A DNA stretch of 64,000 nt. Source: Anticarsia gemmatalis (taxonomy: Eukaryota; Arthropoda; Insecta; Lepidoptera; Erebidae). Position 1 is the first letter of the stretch. Each line of letters opens with the position of its first letter. The position numbers were made by a program, and so were the translations under genes. Below the pieces are notes generated by a model. It saw only the letters and a program-made list of their open reading frames with translations, searched no databases and was not told where the DNA came from. The stretch lies in assembly GCF_050436995.1 (NCBI RefSeq), contig NC_134769.1, positions 5,456,001 to 5,520,000 on the forward strand. The letters are read 5' to 3'. This document shows, piece by piece, positions 58,801 to 64,000 of this stretch.

Positions 58801-60704
58801 GTAAAGATATTAAGACCGTGCAAAACGTAATCCACAGGAGAATAGAAAACTAAGACCCGGTGAGGTGATCGAAGAGAAGAAGGTAAAAGATAAAACGCTA
58901 AGAATTCTAAATGAATGTTATTATTGCCGTGACAAATTTTTAACTGTATCTGTATACGGTATTATTAATGCATTTGCATCCGACGCGGTTTAAAACACTG
59001 TTTTAAAACACGTAATACTGGATAATCACATGACCTACAGCGAAATTTTGATCTTGAACATTGTATAAATTGGTAAATGTGATTGTCCAGGTTATATCTG
59101 TCTAAGAATCGTTTTGTCGTCGAGAGCACAGAGCTAAATTGCACAAATTTGTGAAGTACGCACACACAGATAAACCGCACAGCTTGTAGCACGATACGCA
59201 CACGTAATAATCAGGTCAGAGGGTGGACGTGGCGAGACGACACTTTGTTACAGGAATGGTGTGCCTAAGGAGGCTTTTCTTACAAACCACGATAATGAAA
59301 CGGGCACTAACATAAACGATTAACACGAAGGTGACGCAATATGTAACGTAATAACTTATGCACACGCTCGCTAGGACACTGCACCAAATAATGAACTAAA
59401 GTTAGGTTAGGTCAGATAGCCCAGGTTCGGCAGCGGAGATTTAGGTAGGGTTTCTATTATACATGGGATTATCAGTGTTTTTAATTTAATAACAGGTCAC
59501 GAAATTACGTCCCGGCGAAGTTTTAGACGACAAAAAGGTGAGACCGATTGGATCTGGTCAGTTTTAGGTGGACGCTGCTCGCTTTGCAAAGCATTTTGTC
59601 TTTAATATTTTATTATTTTTCTTCCATTGTTGCACACATGACTACACGGACAACTTTTACTATTAAGTTACTTTTAGTGATAAGTTCTATTTTTACAGGA
59701 AATATTGTAATAATTAGTTTTTACCACAAATTTAAGATGACATTCCACAATTTTTGTCCTAGTTCAAGTAAAGTACTTGATATAATTTTTATCAAGTTAG
59801 TAGTTATGTTTTGACAAACAAAGACACACCCTTTTCCTTTCATTGTTTCATTATCTTCGGCAGTTTATTCTGTCTCCCCTTTCTTGAATAGCTACCAAAC
59901 GAGCTAAGCTACTATAGTCCCTCTCTTAGTCGCAATCTATACAAAATCCAAACTCTTTTACATTTCTTTTTTTCTTTTTATTAGATGTTCTTTTTAGAAT
60001 TAGACTTTAGTTACCGCTTTGCCGACCAGCGGGTTTACGATGTGACAGAGCATCGCTGGGTTTGACCTTTTTCTGTTTTTGAGGGAAACGAACTATTTCT
60101 TTAATAAATAAACATTCCAAGTACCAGTCAAATATTCGCGTATCAGTAGTAAAGTTTTATTATATAACTCTAATGGTATGTGACTATTTGTCGTTGTTTT
60201 AAAATTAAAAAATGTATTTTTATCAGTTCGTTTGTCTCAATGATCAAGCTTTTTAGTATTACTATTAGAATGGCTTTCAGTTTCCGATATATCTAACTTA
60301 GTCATAGTTTTCCACTAACTACTTTCTATAACGCACAATACATTTTACTTCTACTTTTACAGACTGCAAATGTGTTACGTAATTCTTTACTGACTGTTAA
60401 ATAACTTGTACATGATAAACGCTAATTATATTTCTCAATATAGTGGGAAAAACTAATTATATTAGGTGTTAATTATATATTAATTATGCACAAGATACAC
60501 TACACACTAAAACTGTTTACAATCTGACACACACACTTACACACATACAAATACAACTAATTAACTTATAAGCACACAATATATCTATGTGTATAGATAT
60601 TTATATATAAGCGCACAATTTTAACAGAGAATGTTTTACTAAAACTGATACTTTTTTTCCAATAAAAGAAACGGGGGTCGAGGCCGGGTGAACTCTCCGA
60701 CGAG
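31676..60704 (+). CDS. bt: Projectin/twitchin (bent), N-terminal 69 coding exons, 3' end outside window
   Basis: This is the titin-family giant muscle protein that in insects links the Z-band region to thick filaments and supports passive stiffness and stretch activation. The reading starts [20 protein letters not shown], close to insect projectins as I recall them. Eight I-set immunoglobulin domains occupy residues 1-837 (exons 1-12). Exons 13-69 encode a Lys/Glu/Pro/Val-rich spring of up to 1811 residues. This layout of eight Ig domains followed by a PEVK-like region is that of projectin. The following Ig block, the Fn3-Ig core and the kinase domain should lie beyond 64000. Exons 11-69 are all multiples of three in phase 0. 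The ATG has G at -3 and +4, with an in-frame stop upstream. Coordinates here span the introns; the exons are listed separately. A kettin/sallimus identity is less likely because of the N-terminal sequence and Ig spacing. Confidence 0.85.
31849..35693. other. bt intron 1 (coding), 3.8 kb
   Basis: AT-rich. Holds a TGTCTGTCTGTCTGG tract near 32460 and the Helitron at 35438-35640. Nothing else supported. Confidence 0.5.
35438..35640 (+). mobile_element. Nonautonomous Helitron, 203 bp
   Basis: Begins TCCTACTATAATATT after an A and ends GCGGCCTCTAG before a T, the A^T insertion and TC...CTAG ends of Helitrons. The body has the common lepidopteran blocks GTGCAGGTAGCTGAAGACCC and ACACATAGGCTACTTTTTAT. 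It ends 53 bases before bt exon 2. Confidence 0.8.
35694..35833 (+). CDS. bt: bt exon 2: second half of Ig1
   Basis: Encodes strands E-G with the [15 protein letters not shown] motif; Val replaces the F-strand Cys. Donor GTGAGT. Confidence 0.9.
35834..37177. other. bt intron 2
   Basis: No gene. Contains the NRF1/EWG-type motif at 36508-36519. Confidence 0.5.
36508..36519. promoter_or_regulatory. NRF1/EWG-type palindromic motif
   Basis: TGCGCATGCGCG matches the YGCGCAYGCGCR consensus of NRF1, whose fly homologue is Erect wing, a regulator of flight muscle and neurons. It lies in the second coding intron of a muscle gene. Binding is inferred. Confidence 0.4.
37178..37199 (+). CDS. bt: bt exon 3: 22-nt linker microexon
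   Basis: Encodes PADEEKQK across split codons and joins Ig1 to Ig2. Both phases fit its neighbours exactly. Acceptor TTTTCAG, donor GTAAGT. Confidence 0.85.
37513..37675 (+). CDS. bt: bt exon 4: first half of Ig2
   Basis: Encodes [20 protein letters not shown], the B-strand FECRIEAE and Trp in HVSWFHS. Acceptor TTTTTCAG; donor AAG/GTAGGC. Confidence 0.9.
37676..39265. other. bt intron 4
   Basis: AT-rich; no feature recognised. Confidence 0.4.
39266..39407 (+). CDS. bt: bt exon 5: second half of Ig2
   Basis: Encodes [20 protein letters not shown] and [13 protein letters not shown]-strand Cys replaced by Val. Donor GTGAGT. Confidence 0.9.
39408..40333. other. bt intron 5
   Basis: Very AT-rich with many CACAC/ACTAA words; no gene. 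Confidence 0.4.
40334..40469 (+). CDS. bt: bt exon 6: linker and first half of Ig3
   Basis: Encodes [19 protein letters not shown] and [17 protein letters not shown]; the last codon (Trp) is split. Donor GTAAGA. Confidence 0.9.
40557..40760 (+). CDS. bt: bt exon 7: second half of Ig3
   Basis: Completes the Trp codon. Holds [20 protein letters not shown], with Ala at the position usually taken by F-strand Cys. Confidence 0.9.
40856..41157 (+). CDS. bt: bt exon 8: complete Ig4
   Basis: A whole I-set domain in one exon: MECILEA, DITWFHG and [14 protein letters not shown] with both B- and F-strand Cys. Ends one base into a codon. Confidence 0.92.
41299..41925 (+). CDS. bt: bt exon 9: Ig5 and Ig6
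   Basis: The 627-nt exon holds two full domains. Ig5 has [16 protein letters not shown] and [14 protein letters not shown]; Ig6 has [16 protein letters not shown] and [14 protein letters not shown]. The linker is [11 protein letters not shown]. All canonical Cys and Trp are present. Confidence 0.93.
42011..42183 (+). CDS. bt: bt exon 10: first half of Ig7
   Basis: Encodes [20 protein letters not shown] and CTWFKEA. Ends in phase 0; from here on every exon is in phase 0. Confidence 0.9.
42271..42444 (+). CDS. bt: bt exon 11: second half of Ig7
   Basis: Holds [20 protein letters not shown] and the linker [20 protein letters not shown]-strand Cys replaced by Leu. Confidence 0.9.
42669..42923 (+). 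CDS. bt: bt exon 12: Ig8
   Basis: Contains [20 protein letters not shown] and [20 protein letters not shown]. Both canonical Cys (B and F strands) are missing, though Trp is kept. Last N-terminal Ig. Confidence 0.88.
43165..43281 (+). CDS. bt: bt exon 13: acidic entry to PEVK region
   Basis: 39 codons: a basic KKKK followed by a Glu run, then [20 protein letters not shown]. Confidence 0.85.
43475..43888 (+). CDS. bt: bt exon 14: long Lys/Glu-rich exon
   Basis: 138 codons, the largest PEVK exon. Alternating Lys/Glu runs could form a single long charged helix, broken by a Pro-rich [11 protein letters not shown] hinge. The acceptor is a NAGNAG (AAGCAG), so one Gln may be added by starting at 43472. 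Confidence 0.88.
44305..44412 (+). CDS. bt: bt exon 15: DDYERP repeat 1
   Basis: 36 codons with [20 protein letters not shown]. Acceptor ATATAG, donor GTAAAC. Confidence 0.85.
44522..44632 (+). CDS. bt: bt exon 16: PEVK
   Basis: 37 codons beginning [24 protein letters not shown] is a basophilic-kinase-type site. Confidence 0.8.
44735..44908 (+). CDS. bt: bt exon 17: PEVK
   Basis: 58 codons beginning [20 protein letters not shown]. Confidence 0.82.
44990..45103 (+). CDS. bt: bt exon 18: DDYERP repeat 2
   Basis: 38 codons with [20 protein letters not shown]. Confidence 0.85.
45189..45290 (+). CDS. bt: bt exon 19: DDYERP repeat 3
   Basis: 34 codons with [20 protein letters not shown]. Confidence 0.85.
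45376..45474 (+). CDS. bt: bt exon 20: PEVK
   Basis: 33 codons beginning [20 protein letters not shown]; contains RKRS. Confidence 0.8.
45564..45659 (+). CDS. bt: bt exon 21: PEVK
   Basis: 32 codons beginning [20 protein letters not shown] and ending [10 protein letters not shown], a strong basophilic-kinase consensus. Confidence 0.82.
45950..45973 (+). CDS. bt: bt exon 22: candidate 24-nt microexon
   Basis: HYQHGDEK between an AATTTCCAG acceptor and a GTATTT donor, phase 0. Supported only by signals, frame and position; its His-rich composition differs from its neighbours. Confidence 0.45.
46159..46251 (+). CDS. bt: bt exon 23: DDYERP repeat 4
   Basis: 31 codons with [20 protein letters not shown]; the donor is followed by ACACATTTACACAC. 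Confidence 0.85.
46342..46434 (+). CDS. bt: bt exon 24: PEVK
   Basis: 31 codons beginning [25 protein letters not shown] is a basophilic-kinase-type site. Confidence 0.8.
46519..46635 (+). CDS. bt: bt exon 25: duplicated pair, member G1
   Basis: 39 codons with [16 protein letters not shown] and [12 protein letters not shown]; paralogous to exon 27. Confidence 0.8.
46733..46828 (+). CDS. bt: bt exon 26: duplicated pair, member H1
   Basis: 32 codons beginning [20 protein letters not shown]; paralogous to exon 28. Confidence 0.8.
46958..47035 (+). CDS. Possible cryptic or alternative bt exon
   Basis: 26 open codons in phase 0 between TTCACAG and GTACCA, beginning [20 protein letters not shown]. 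The hydrophobic end (ILILVK) does not resemble PEVK sequence. Likely chance. Confidence 0.18.
47375..47488 (+). CDS. bt: bt exon 27: duplicated pair, member G2
   Basis: 38 codons with [14 protein letters not shown] and [12 protein letters not shown]. The acceptor is preceded by GGGGG rather than a pyrimidine tract, but homology to exon 25 supports it. Confidence 0.78.
47685..47759 (+). CDS. bt: bt exon 28: duplicated pair, member H2
   Basis: 25 codons beginning [20 protein letters not shown]. Confidence 0.78.
48202..48318 (+). CDS. bt: bt exon 29: PEVK
   Basis: 39 codons beginning [20 protein letters not shown]. Confidence 0.78.
48960..49067 (+). CDS. bt: bt exon 30: DDYERP repeat 5
   Basis: 36 codons with [20 protein letters not shown]. 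Confidence 0.85.
49331..49372 (+). CDS. bt: bt exon 31: candidate small exon
   Basis: [14 protein letters not shown], 14 codons in phase 0 after AACAAAACAG, donor GTATAA. Composition is atypical. Confidence 0.42.
49869..49901 (+). CDS. bt: bt exon 32: ESRRTS exon
   Basis: 11 codons, [11 protein letters not shown]. Shares the ESR-(R/K)-(T/S)-S core with exons 33 and 34. Confidence 0.7.
50047..50100 (+). CDS. bt: bt exon 33: ESRRSS exon
   Basis: 18 codons, [18 protein letters not shown]. Confidence 0.75.
50354..50449 (+). CDS. bt: bt exon 34: ESRKSS exon
   Basis: 32 codons beginning [20 protein letters not shown]. Confidence 0.75.
50977..51027 (+). CDS. bt: bt exon 35: small exon
   Basis: 17 codons, [17 protein letters not shown]; acceptor ATTTTAG, donor GTAAGT. 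Confidence 0.68.
51290..51379 (+). CDS. bt: bt exon 36: YPWR exon 1
   Basis: 30 codons ending [13 protein letters not shown]. The donor is followed by a CA-rich tract. Confidence 0.8.
51467..51559 (+). CDS. bt: bt exon 37: PEVK
   Basis: 31 codons beginning [20 protein letters not shown] and ending KRREST. Confidence 0.8.
51641..51754 (+). CDS. bt: bt exon 38: PEVK
   Basis: 38 codons beginning [20 protein letters not shown] and containing RRRPSR. Confidence 0.8.
51932..52021 (+). CDS. bt: bt exon 39: PEVK
   Basis: 30 codons beginning [20 protein letters not shown]. Confidence 0.8.
52207..52320 (+). CDS. bt: bt exon 40: YPWR exon 2
   Basis: 38 codons ending [13 protein letters not shown]. 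Confidence 0.82.
52399..52500 (+). CDS. bt: bt exon 41: YPWR exon 3
   Basis: 34 codons ending [13 protein letters not shown]. Confidence 0.82.
52582..52638 (+). CDS. bt: bt exon 42: cassette B1
   Basis: 19 codons, [19 protein letters not shown]. First of four B+A tandem pairs. Confidence 0.78.
52708..52779 (+). CDS. bt: bt exon 43: cassette A1
   Basis: 24 codons with [17 protein letters not shown]. Confidence 0.82.
52791..52815 (+). repeat. CA microsatellite behind exon 43 donor
   Basis: An uninterrupted CA run starts about a dozen bases after the 5' splice site. Confidence 0.8.
52885..52935 (+). CDS. bt: bt exon 44: cassette B2
   Basis: 17 codons, [17 protein letters not shown]. Confidence 0.8.
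53023..53094 (+). CDS. bt: bt exon 45: cassette A2
   Basis: 24 codons with [17 protein letters not shown]. Confidence 0.84.
53177..53215 (+). CDS. bt: bt exon 46: cassette B3
   Basis: 13 codons, [13 protein letters not shown]; shares SFWDPEP with exon 48. Confidence 0.8.
53301..53372 (+). CDS. bt: bt exon 47: cassette A3
   Basis: 24 codons with [17 protein letters not shown]. Confidence 0.84.
53465..53515 (+). CDS. bt: bt exon 48: cassette B4
   Basis: 17 codons, [17 protein letters not shown]. Confidence 0.82.
53592..53660 (+). CDS. bt: bt exon 49: cassette A4
   Basis: 23 codons with [17 protein letters not shown]. Confidence 0.84.
53811..53876 (+). CDS. bt: bt exon 50: PEVK
   Basis: 22 codons beginning [20 protein letters not shown]; may be a diverged A-type unit. 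Confidence 0.8.
53957..54076 (+). CDS. bt: bt exon 51: cassette C1
   Basis: 40 codons beginning [20 protein letters not shown]. First of five C+D pairs. Confidence 0.85.
54161..54232 (+). CDS. bt: bt exon 52: cassette D1
   Basis: 24 codons beginning [18 protein letters not shown]. Confidence 0.84.
54317..54436 (+). CDS. bt: bt exon 53: cassette C2
   Basis: 40 codons beginning [20 protein letters not shown]. Confidence 0.85.
54521..54592 (+). CDS. bt: bt exon 54: cassette D2
   Basis: 24 codons beginning [20 protein letters not shown]. Confidence 0.85.
54669..54791 (+). CDS. bt: bt exon 55: cassette C3
   Basis: 41 codons beginning [20 protein letters not shown]. Confidence 0.85.
54877..54948 (+). 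CDS. bt: bt exon 56: cassette D3
   Basis: 24 codons beginning [20 protein letters not shown]. Confidence 0.85.
55046..55165 (+). CDS. bt: bt exon 57: cassette C4
   Basis: 40 codons beginning [20 protein letters not shown]. Confidence 0.85.
55246..55317 (+). CDS. bt: bt exon 58: cassette D4
   Basis: 24 codons beginning [20 protein letters not shown]. Confidence 0.82.
55405..55533 (+). CDS. bt: bt exon 59: cassette C5
   Basis: 43 codons beginning [20 protein letters not shown]. Confidence 0.84.
55622..55690 (+). CDS. bt: bt exon 60: cassette D5
   Basis: 23 codons beginning [20 protein letters not shown]; the most diverged D unit. Confidence 0.8.
55789..55878 (+). CDS. bt: bt exon 61: YPWR exon 4
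   Basis: 30 codons ending [12 protein letters not shown]. Confidence 0.82.
55882..55911 (+). repeat. CA microsatellite abutting exon 61 donor
   Basis: An interrupted CA run begins directly after the GTA of the splice donor. Confidence 0.8.
56037..56126 (+). CDS. bt: bt exon 62: PEVK
   Basis: 30 codons beginning [20 protein letters not shown], ending [10 protein letters not shown]. Confidence 0.8.
56208..56300 (+). CDS. bt: bt exon 63: PWR exon
   Basis: 31 codons beginning [20 protein letters not shown], ending [10 protein letters not shown]. Confidence 0.82.
56304..56321 (+). repeat. CA microsatellite abutting exon 63 donor
   Basis: A CA run follows the donor GTAG directly. Confidence 0.75.
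56545..56637 (+). CDS. bt: bt exon 64: PEVK
   Basis: 31 codons beginning [20 protein letters not shown]. Confidence 0.8.
56638..57533. other. bt intron with minisatellite
   Basis: Nearly 900 bases without a supported exon. Holds the 14-bp minisatellite at 56772-56813. Confidence 0.5.
56772..56813 (+). repeat. 14-bp minisatellite, three units
   Basis: CACTTTCGTAGCTC occurs twice, then CACTCTCGTAGCTC. Confidence 0.8.
57534..57704 (+). CDS. bt: bt exon 65: DDYERP-type repeat 6
   Basis: 57 codons: a Lys/Glu-rich start, then [19 protein letters not shown]. Confidence 0.86.
57795..57998 (+). CDS. bt: bt exon 66: hinge with RRGS/RRPS sites
   Basis: 68 codons, Pro-rich, with [20 protein letters not shown] and [11 protein letters not shown]. 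These RRxS motifs are classic basophilic-kinase consensus sites and match conserved projectin/twitchin sequence as I recall it. Confidence 0.88.
58838..58882 (+). CDS. bt: bt exon 67: RPGE exon 1
   Basis: 15 codons, [15 protein letters not shown]. Acceptor CCACAG, donor GTAAAA. Confidence 0.72.
59496..59537 (+). CDS. bt: bt exon 68: RPGE exon 2
   Basis: 14 codons, [14 protein letters not shown]; clear paralogue of exon 67. Confidence 0.75.
60669..60704 (+). CDS. bt: bt exon 69: RPGE exon 3
   Basis: 12 codons, [12 protein letters not shown]; a more distant relative. The upstream pyrimidine tract (CTTTTTTTCC) lies before AATAAAAG. Confidence 0.62.
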
Positions 60705-63700
60705 GTATATGATGTGTGGAAAACTATATGTTTAGATTATATTCATGTCATAGAAAATATAGAACCGTGGCTAACATAGACATTTTCTTCCAAAGTGATT
60801 AATTTTCAAAGTCAATAATTTTATTGGTGAATAATTTCTATGTGCGGCAAACAGCCTCATAGAAACGACTTTTTGTTTACTTGTGATAATTCCAAGTTCG
60901 GGATACTTCTTATAAATGTACTGTAAATAAACTAGTACTAGCGCTACTAACATCTTGTCATGCTAACACTGTAATCATTAACCTAACTACGTAATATTAA
61001 AAGTAAAATAATTATTACACTTAAAATGTTTGCATGTCTCCTATTAAAGTCCAAATGTAATTTATCTTTAAACTATATTTATCGAAATGGATAAATAAGT
61101 TGACAAAACAAGATTAACGTATAGACTTATTTATGAATTTCGTTAAATATCTAATAGTAATATACATACAAAACGCAGCACTGCACGCGAGGTAACTAAC
61201 AAATCAGTAAAATATTCAACATGACGCAATAATTGTCACAACAGATGTCGTAAAATATAATAAATTGTTGCGTATTGTGAATATTCGCATGACTTGAAGC
61301 ATTTTATTTATTGCTTCAGCACCCAATAACAGTTAAATATCACATATTTTGGAGTAACCTCTACGAACACATCGGAAAATAGAAGTACCTATTCATAAAT
61401 TTATCATAAAACTTTAAGACGTTGTAAATTATCGTAGATGTTACTCATAATCATAAGGATGCCACAAAATATTCAAAACTTGTAATGCAATTAGTCGCTC
61501 CATATCACAGGCAAGTTATTTCTGAACAACTCAAATTATTATGAGTTACACATGTAGTGCATATAATAACGGAAGCTAAACAAAGATTCTATAATTACAA
61601 ATGAATTTAGTTTGGAGCCAACATTTCAGTATCTATGACGCAAATAAAGCAATAATCATGTCAACTCGGTGACTCATGATCGAGATAAGAGAGATACAAG
61701 TAAAGTAACAATGCATTCAAAAAATAATTAAAGATTAACTTAAAATCAGACCATAACCGACCTTAAACAAGAATGCAGTTAATATTTTAACCTATGTTTC
61801 GACCGAATTGCTATTGTTTCGGCCGTTAAAAGGACCAATCAAAAATCTTACTGTGTTAGGTAAACAAATAAAGTATCGTAACCATTTTTGATCGCGTTTA
61901 AGACACGTTGCATTACAACATTAAGATTGTGACAAATCGCGAGAGTTTAAAATCGTTAAAAGAATACAGTTCAATTAACATCTCGGATCGAATCATCTTC
62001 GGATATCTTAGAAAGAGAAAATGTTAGTTATAAAGAACCAAAAATAAACAAAGAAAAAGAAATGATAGATGAAACAAAGTATAAAACGCACCTGTTAGAG
62101 AAGGTAACAAATAAACCGATGACGTGGGCGCTTTTAATGAAGCGAACTAACCACAATGTAACGCGCCAGGAGTTCGCTTGTCATCTTTATGATTGATTGT
62201 TATTGGTATAAATATGAGTACGGTAATCAGGCCAAGAGCAAGATCTTGAAATGTTCTCACCCTTAACAGCTTCAAGTTGCCAGCGCGGTGAATTATGTCC
62301 ATCGCATATTGTTAAAAAGATATACGTCTTGATGCATTGATCACTTTGACATTAACGTCACCTGAAACAATAATAAGAGATTGATTGTCTCTACAAATAA
62401 TTAATTGGAATCGCAAGTTTGTTATTGAAATTCGAATGTGATTGTCATTGAACAAATTTTGAAGCTAGTAGCAAATACGACTATTAGTGTTAAAGTATTG
62501 TTATCAATTTGTAATTCAGATAACTCTGATTTAATTATGTGCGTTCATATTATTTACTGTTTCGGTCGATATGAATAGAATTATAACAATACCTATTAAT
62601 GTCACATCAGATACAATTAAGAATGTTATAAATAATAACAAGGACGGTCTGCAAATAGATTTAAAAGGGAACTTTGATTGACATAATGGTCAAAGAGGAA
62701 GGTAGAAATACCTGATATGCGCGTAGGTGGCGGTAGGTGGGCCGGGAGTGCACAGCATCGATATAAAAATTTGGCAAGGGTCACGATATTAGCACATTTG
62801 GCAGTTAGTTCCTTAAATAAAATTTGACATAGATGACTATAACTCTCTCAATCTCGAATATTTCGAATCAATCGAGCACCAATAGAACAGCATGCCAGAG
62901 AGAGCATTTCAAAATTGCAATGATAGGAAAAAAACACATGTTATTATAACAATTGTAACGCCCTCGATTGAGACATGAATTATTCACTGAACAAAATAAC
63001 TAAATGTGGTCGCAATTCGACAGCAAGCTCGAGCGAACAATTTGTCGGCCCGATAGCAATGCAGGCGCTCGCGGCACAAACGTACGTGCCAACGATGGCA
63101 ATCATGTGAATAGAATGCATTAATACCAGGGTGCCAATCAATCTTTCGATCTCCTTGCGCAACCCCTCAATCTGGTATTATTTATTAATCTAGACAAACA
63201 CGCGCACACACTTTATCTCCACGGGACAACTGCTTTGGCGACGACGCTAAATTGATCGTTTTTAGTACCAGACGACGTCATACGAGTGCAGAGCGGCTCT
63301 AAGACTATTACAGTCAAGGCAGAAAGAAGTGCGAGTCATCCTCAGTAGGTCAACGCAGACACATTAACCTTAATGGCGTGTGTCGATTTGAAAATTTAAA
63401 GATGAATGTCTGAACTGAAACTGAAAGCTTCCTAGCTTCAAAGCCAAACATTGGAAGTAACACGGCGGGTCTCCATCGACTACAACTTCATGCATATATT
63501 AAGAGCGACGTTCAAGAACATGCTGCACGAATGGCTCACCTTAATCTGATAATTAATTGTATTGGTCTGCTGATTTGTGCTGTGCACAAATAGACGCCCG
63601 CCGCCCCCGCGCCCCTCCATCGCGAGCCGACCATGTCTACGCGACCCCTTCTTCAGTCTTTTGACATTCGCGCCCATTTTTACATGGAACGACTAACGAA

Positions 63701-64000
63701 CTGCCCCAAATCGAAAATTCACTAAACGACTCCAAAATAATACAACAAAATATAAGTAAAACAGGGTGTAACACTTAGCGAGTACAAAATAATTTTATAG
63801 CATTTAATCTTAAGCTTTTTTTTCGTAAATATGGATGATCCGTGCGAGAGAACGGGACTTGTAGAACTGTTTGTTGTTTTGAAAATAGTTATAAGCGCAA
63901 AAGAAAGTGTGTAAACTTGAAATGTTACTGTGATATAGTGTGATGCAATTATAAACCTTATTTTTATATTATTTTAGTAGAGATTAAATAGTTTTGTGGC
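60705..64000. other. Downstream intron of bt, no exon recognised
   Basis: The gene should continue, but no further Ig or PEVK exon is visible on the plus strand. A GC-rich, CRE-bearing patch lies at 63230-63660. Confidence 0.45.
63230..63660. promoter_or_regulatory. GC-rich patch with CRE-like site
   Basis: GACGTCA at 63274-63280 and a CCGCCGCCCCCGCGCCCCTC run near 63599 resemble the islands at 9.2 and 28.8 kb. It could be an internal promoter or enhancer of bt; function unknown. Confidence 0.25.

Larger units (their letters stand above)
57999..60668. other. Long introns around the RPGE exons
   Basis: Apart from the small exons at 58838 and 59496, these introns show nothing identifiable. 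Confidence 0.4.

Noticed and set aside
31676..60704. Assignment to kettin/sallimus instead of projectin
   Set aside because: Those proteins have different N-terminal Ig spacing. Eight compact Ig domains followed directly by PEVK and the MGVTDD start fit projectin better.
61970..62103. Open Lys/Glu-rich stretch ending LLEK before GTAACA
   Set aside because: It resembles PEVK in composition, but with either available acceptor (61969 or 62011) the length is not a multiple of three and would break the phase 0 series.
63480..63677. Minus-strand 65-codon frame rich in Arg and Gly
   Set aside because: Driven by a GC-rich simple stretch; no domain and no conserved motif seen.

Overview
The window looks like nuclear DNA from a moth or butterfly (Lepidoptera). 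The single-copy background is AT-rich. It holds several repeat types typical of that order: an A^T-inserted Helitron ending in CTAG, tRNA-derived SINEs, LINE tails carrying TTGCCCAGCAGTGGGAC, and fold-back elements. The one large gene has an insect muscle gene structure. Nothing identifies the species.

Layout. (1) 310-1020, minus strand: an intronless, membrane-anchored dual-specificity phosphatase with a poly(A) signal at 254-259. (2) About 1.0-9.2 kb: no gene seen, mostly transposon relics, including a clean 867-bp element with perfect terminal inverted repeats and a 10-bp target duplication (2565-3431). (3) About 9.23-9.9 kb: a GC-rich island with an initiator-like site, a strong splice donor and a joint CRE/E-box. 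It is a candidate first noncoding exon and promoter for the muscle gene. (4) About 9.9-31.6 kb: presumed long first intron with SINE, LINE and fold-back copies, a near-consensus CTCF motif (12626-12643) and a second GC-rich island (28.8-29.6 kb). (5) 31611-60704, plus strand: the first 69 coding exons I can place of the insect projectin/twitchin gene (bent, bt). (6) 60.7-64.0 kb: no exon recognised; the gene should continue beyond the window.

The bt gene encodes a giant sarcomeric protein. Exons 1-12 (837 codons) make eight tandem I-set immunoglobulin domains, the layout known for the projectin N-terminus. Exons 13-69 make a PEVK-like spring of up to 1811 residues if every exon is used. From exon 11 onward, 59 exons in a row are phase 0-0, so each can be skipped without a frameshift. 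The spring is built from recognisable cassettes: six DDYERP-type repeats, a duplicated exon pair (25/26 and 27/28), four tandem B+A pairs (52582-53660), five tandem C+D pairs (53957-55690), several YPWR exons and three tiny RPGE exons. This exon array is the most interesting structure here: a modular elastic segment with frame-neutral splicing potential, repeated basophilic-kinase consensus sites and CA-repeat tracts directly behind several splice donors.

Exon boundaries were read by eye from AG/GT signals, frame continuity and family resemblance. No RNA evidence or database search was available. Exons 22, 31 and 67-69 and the 46958-47035 candidate are the least certain.
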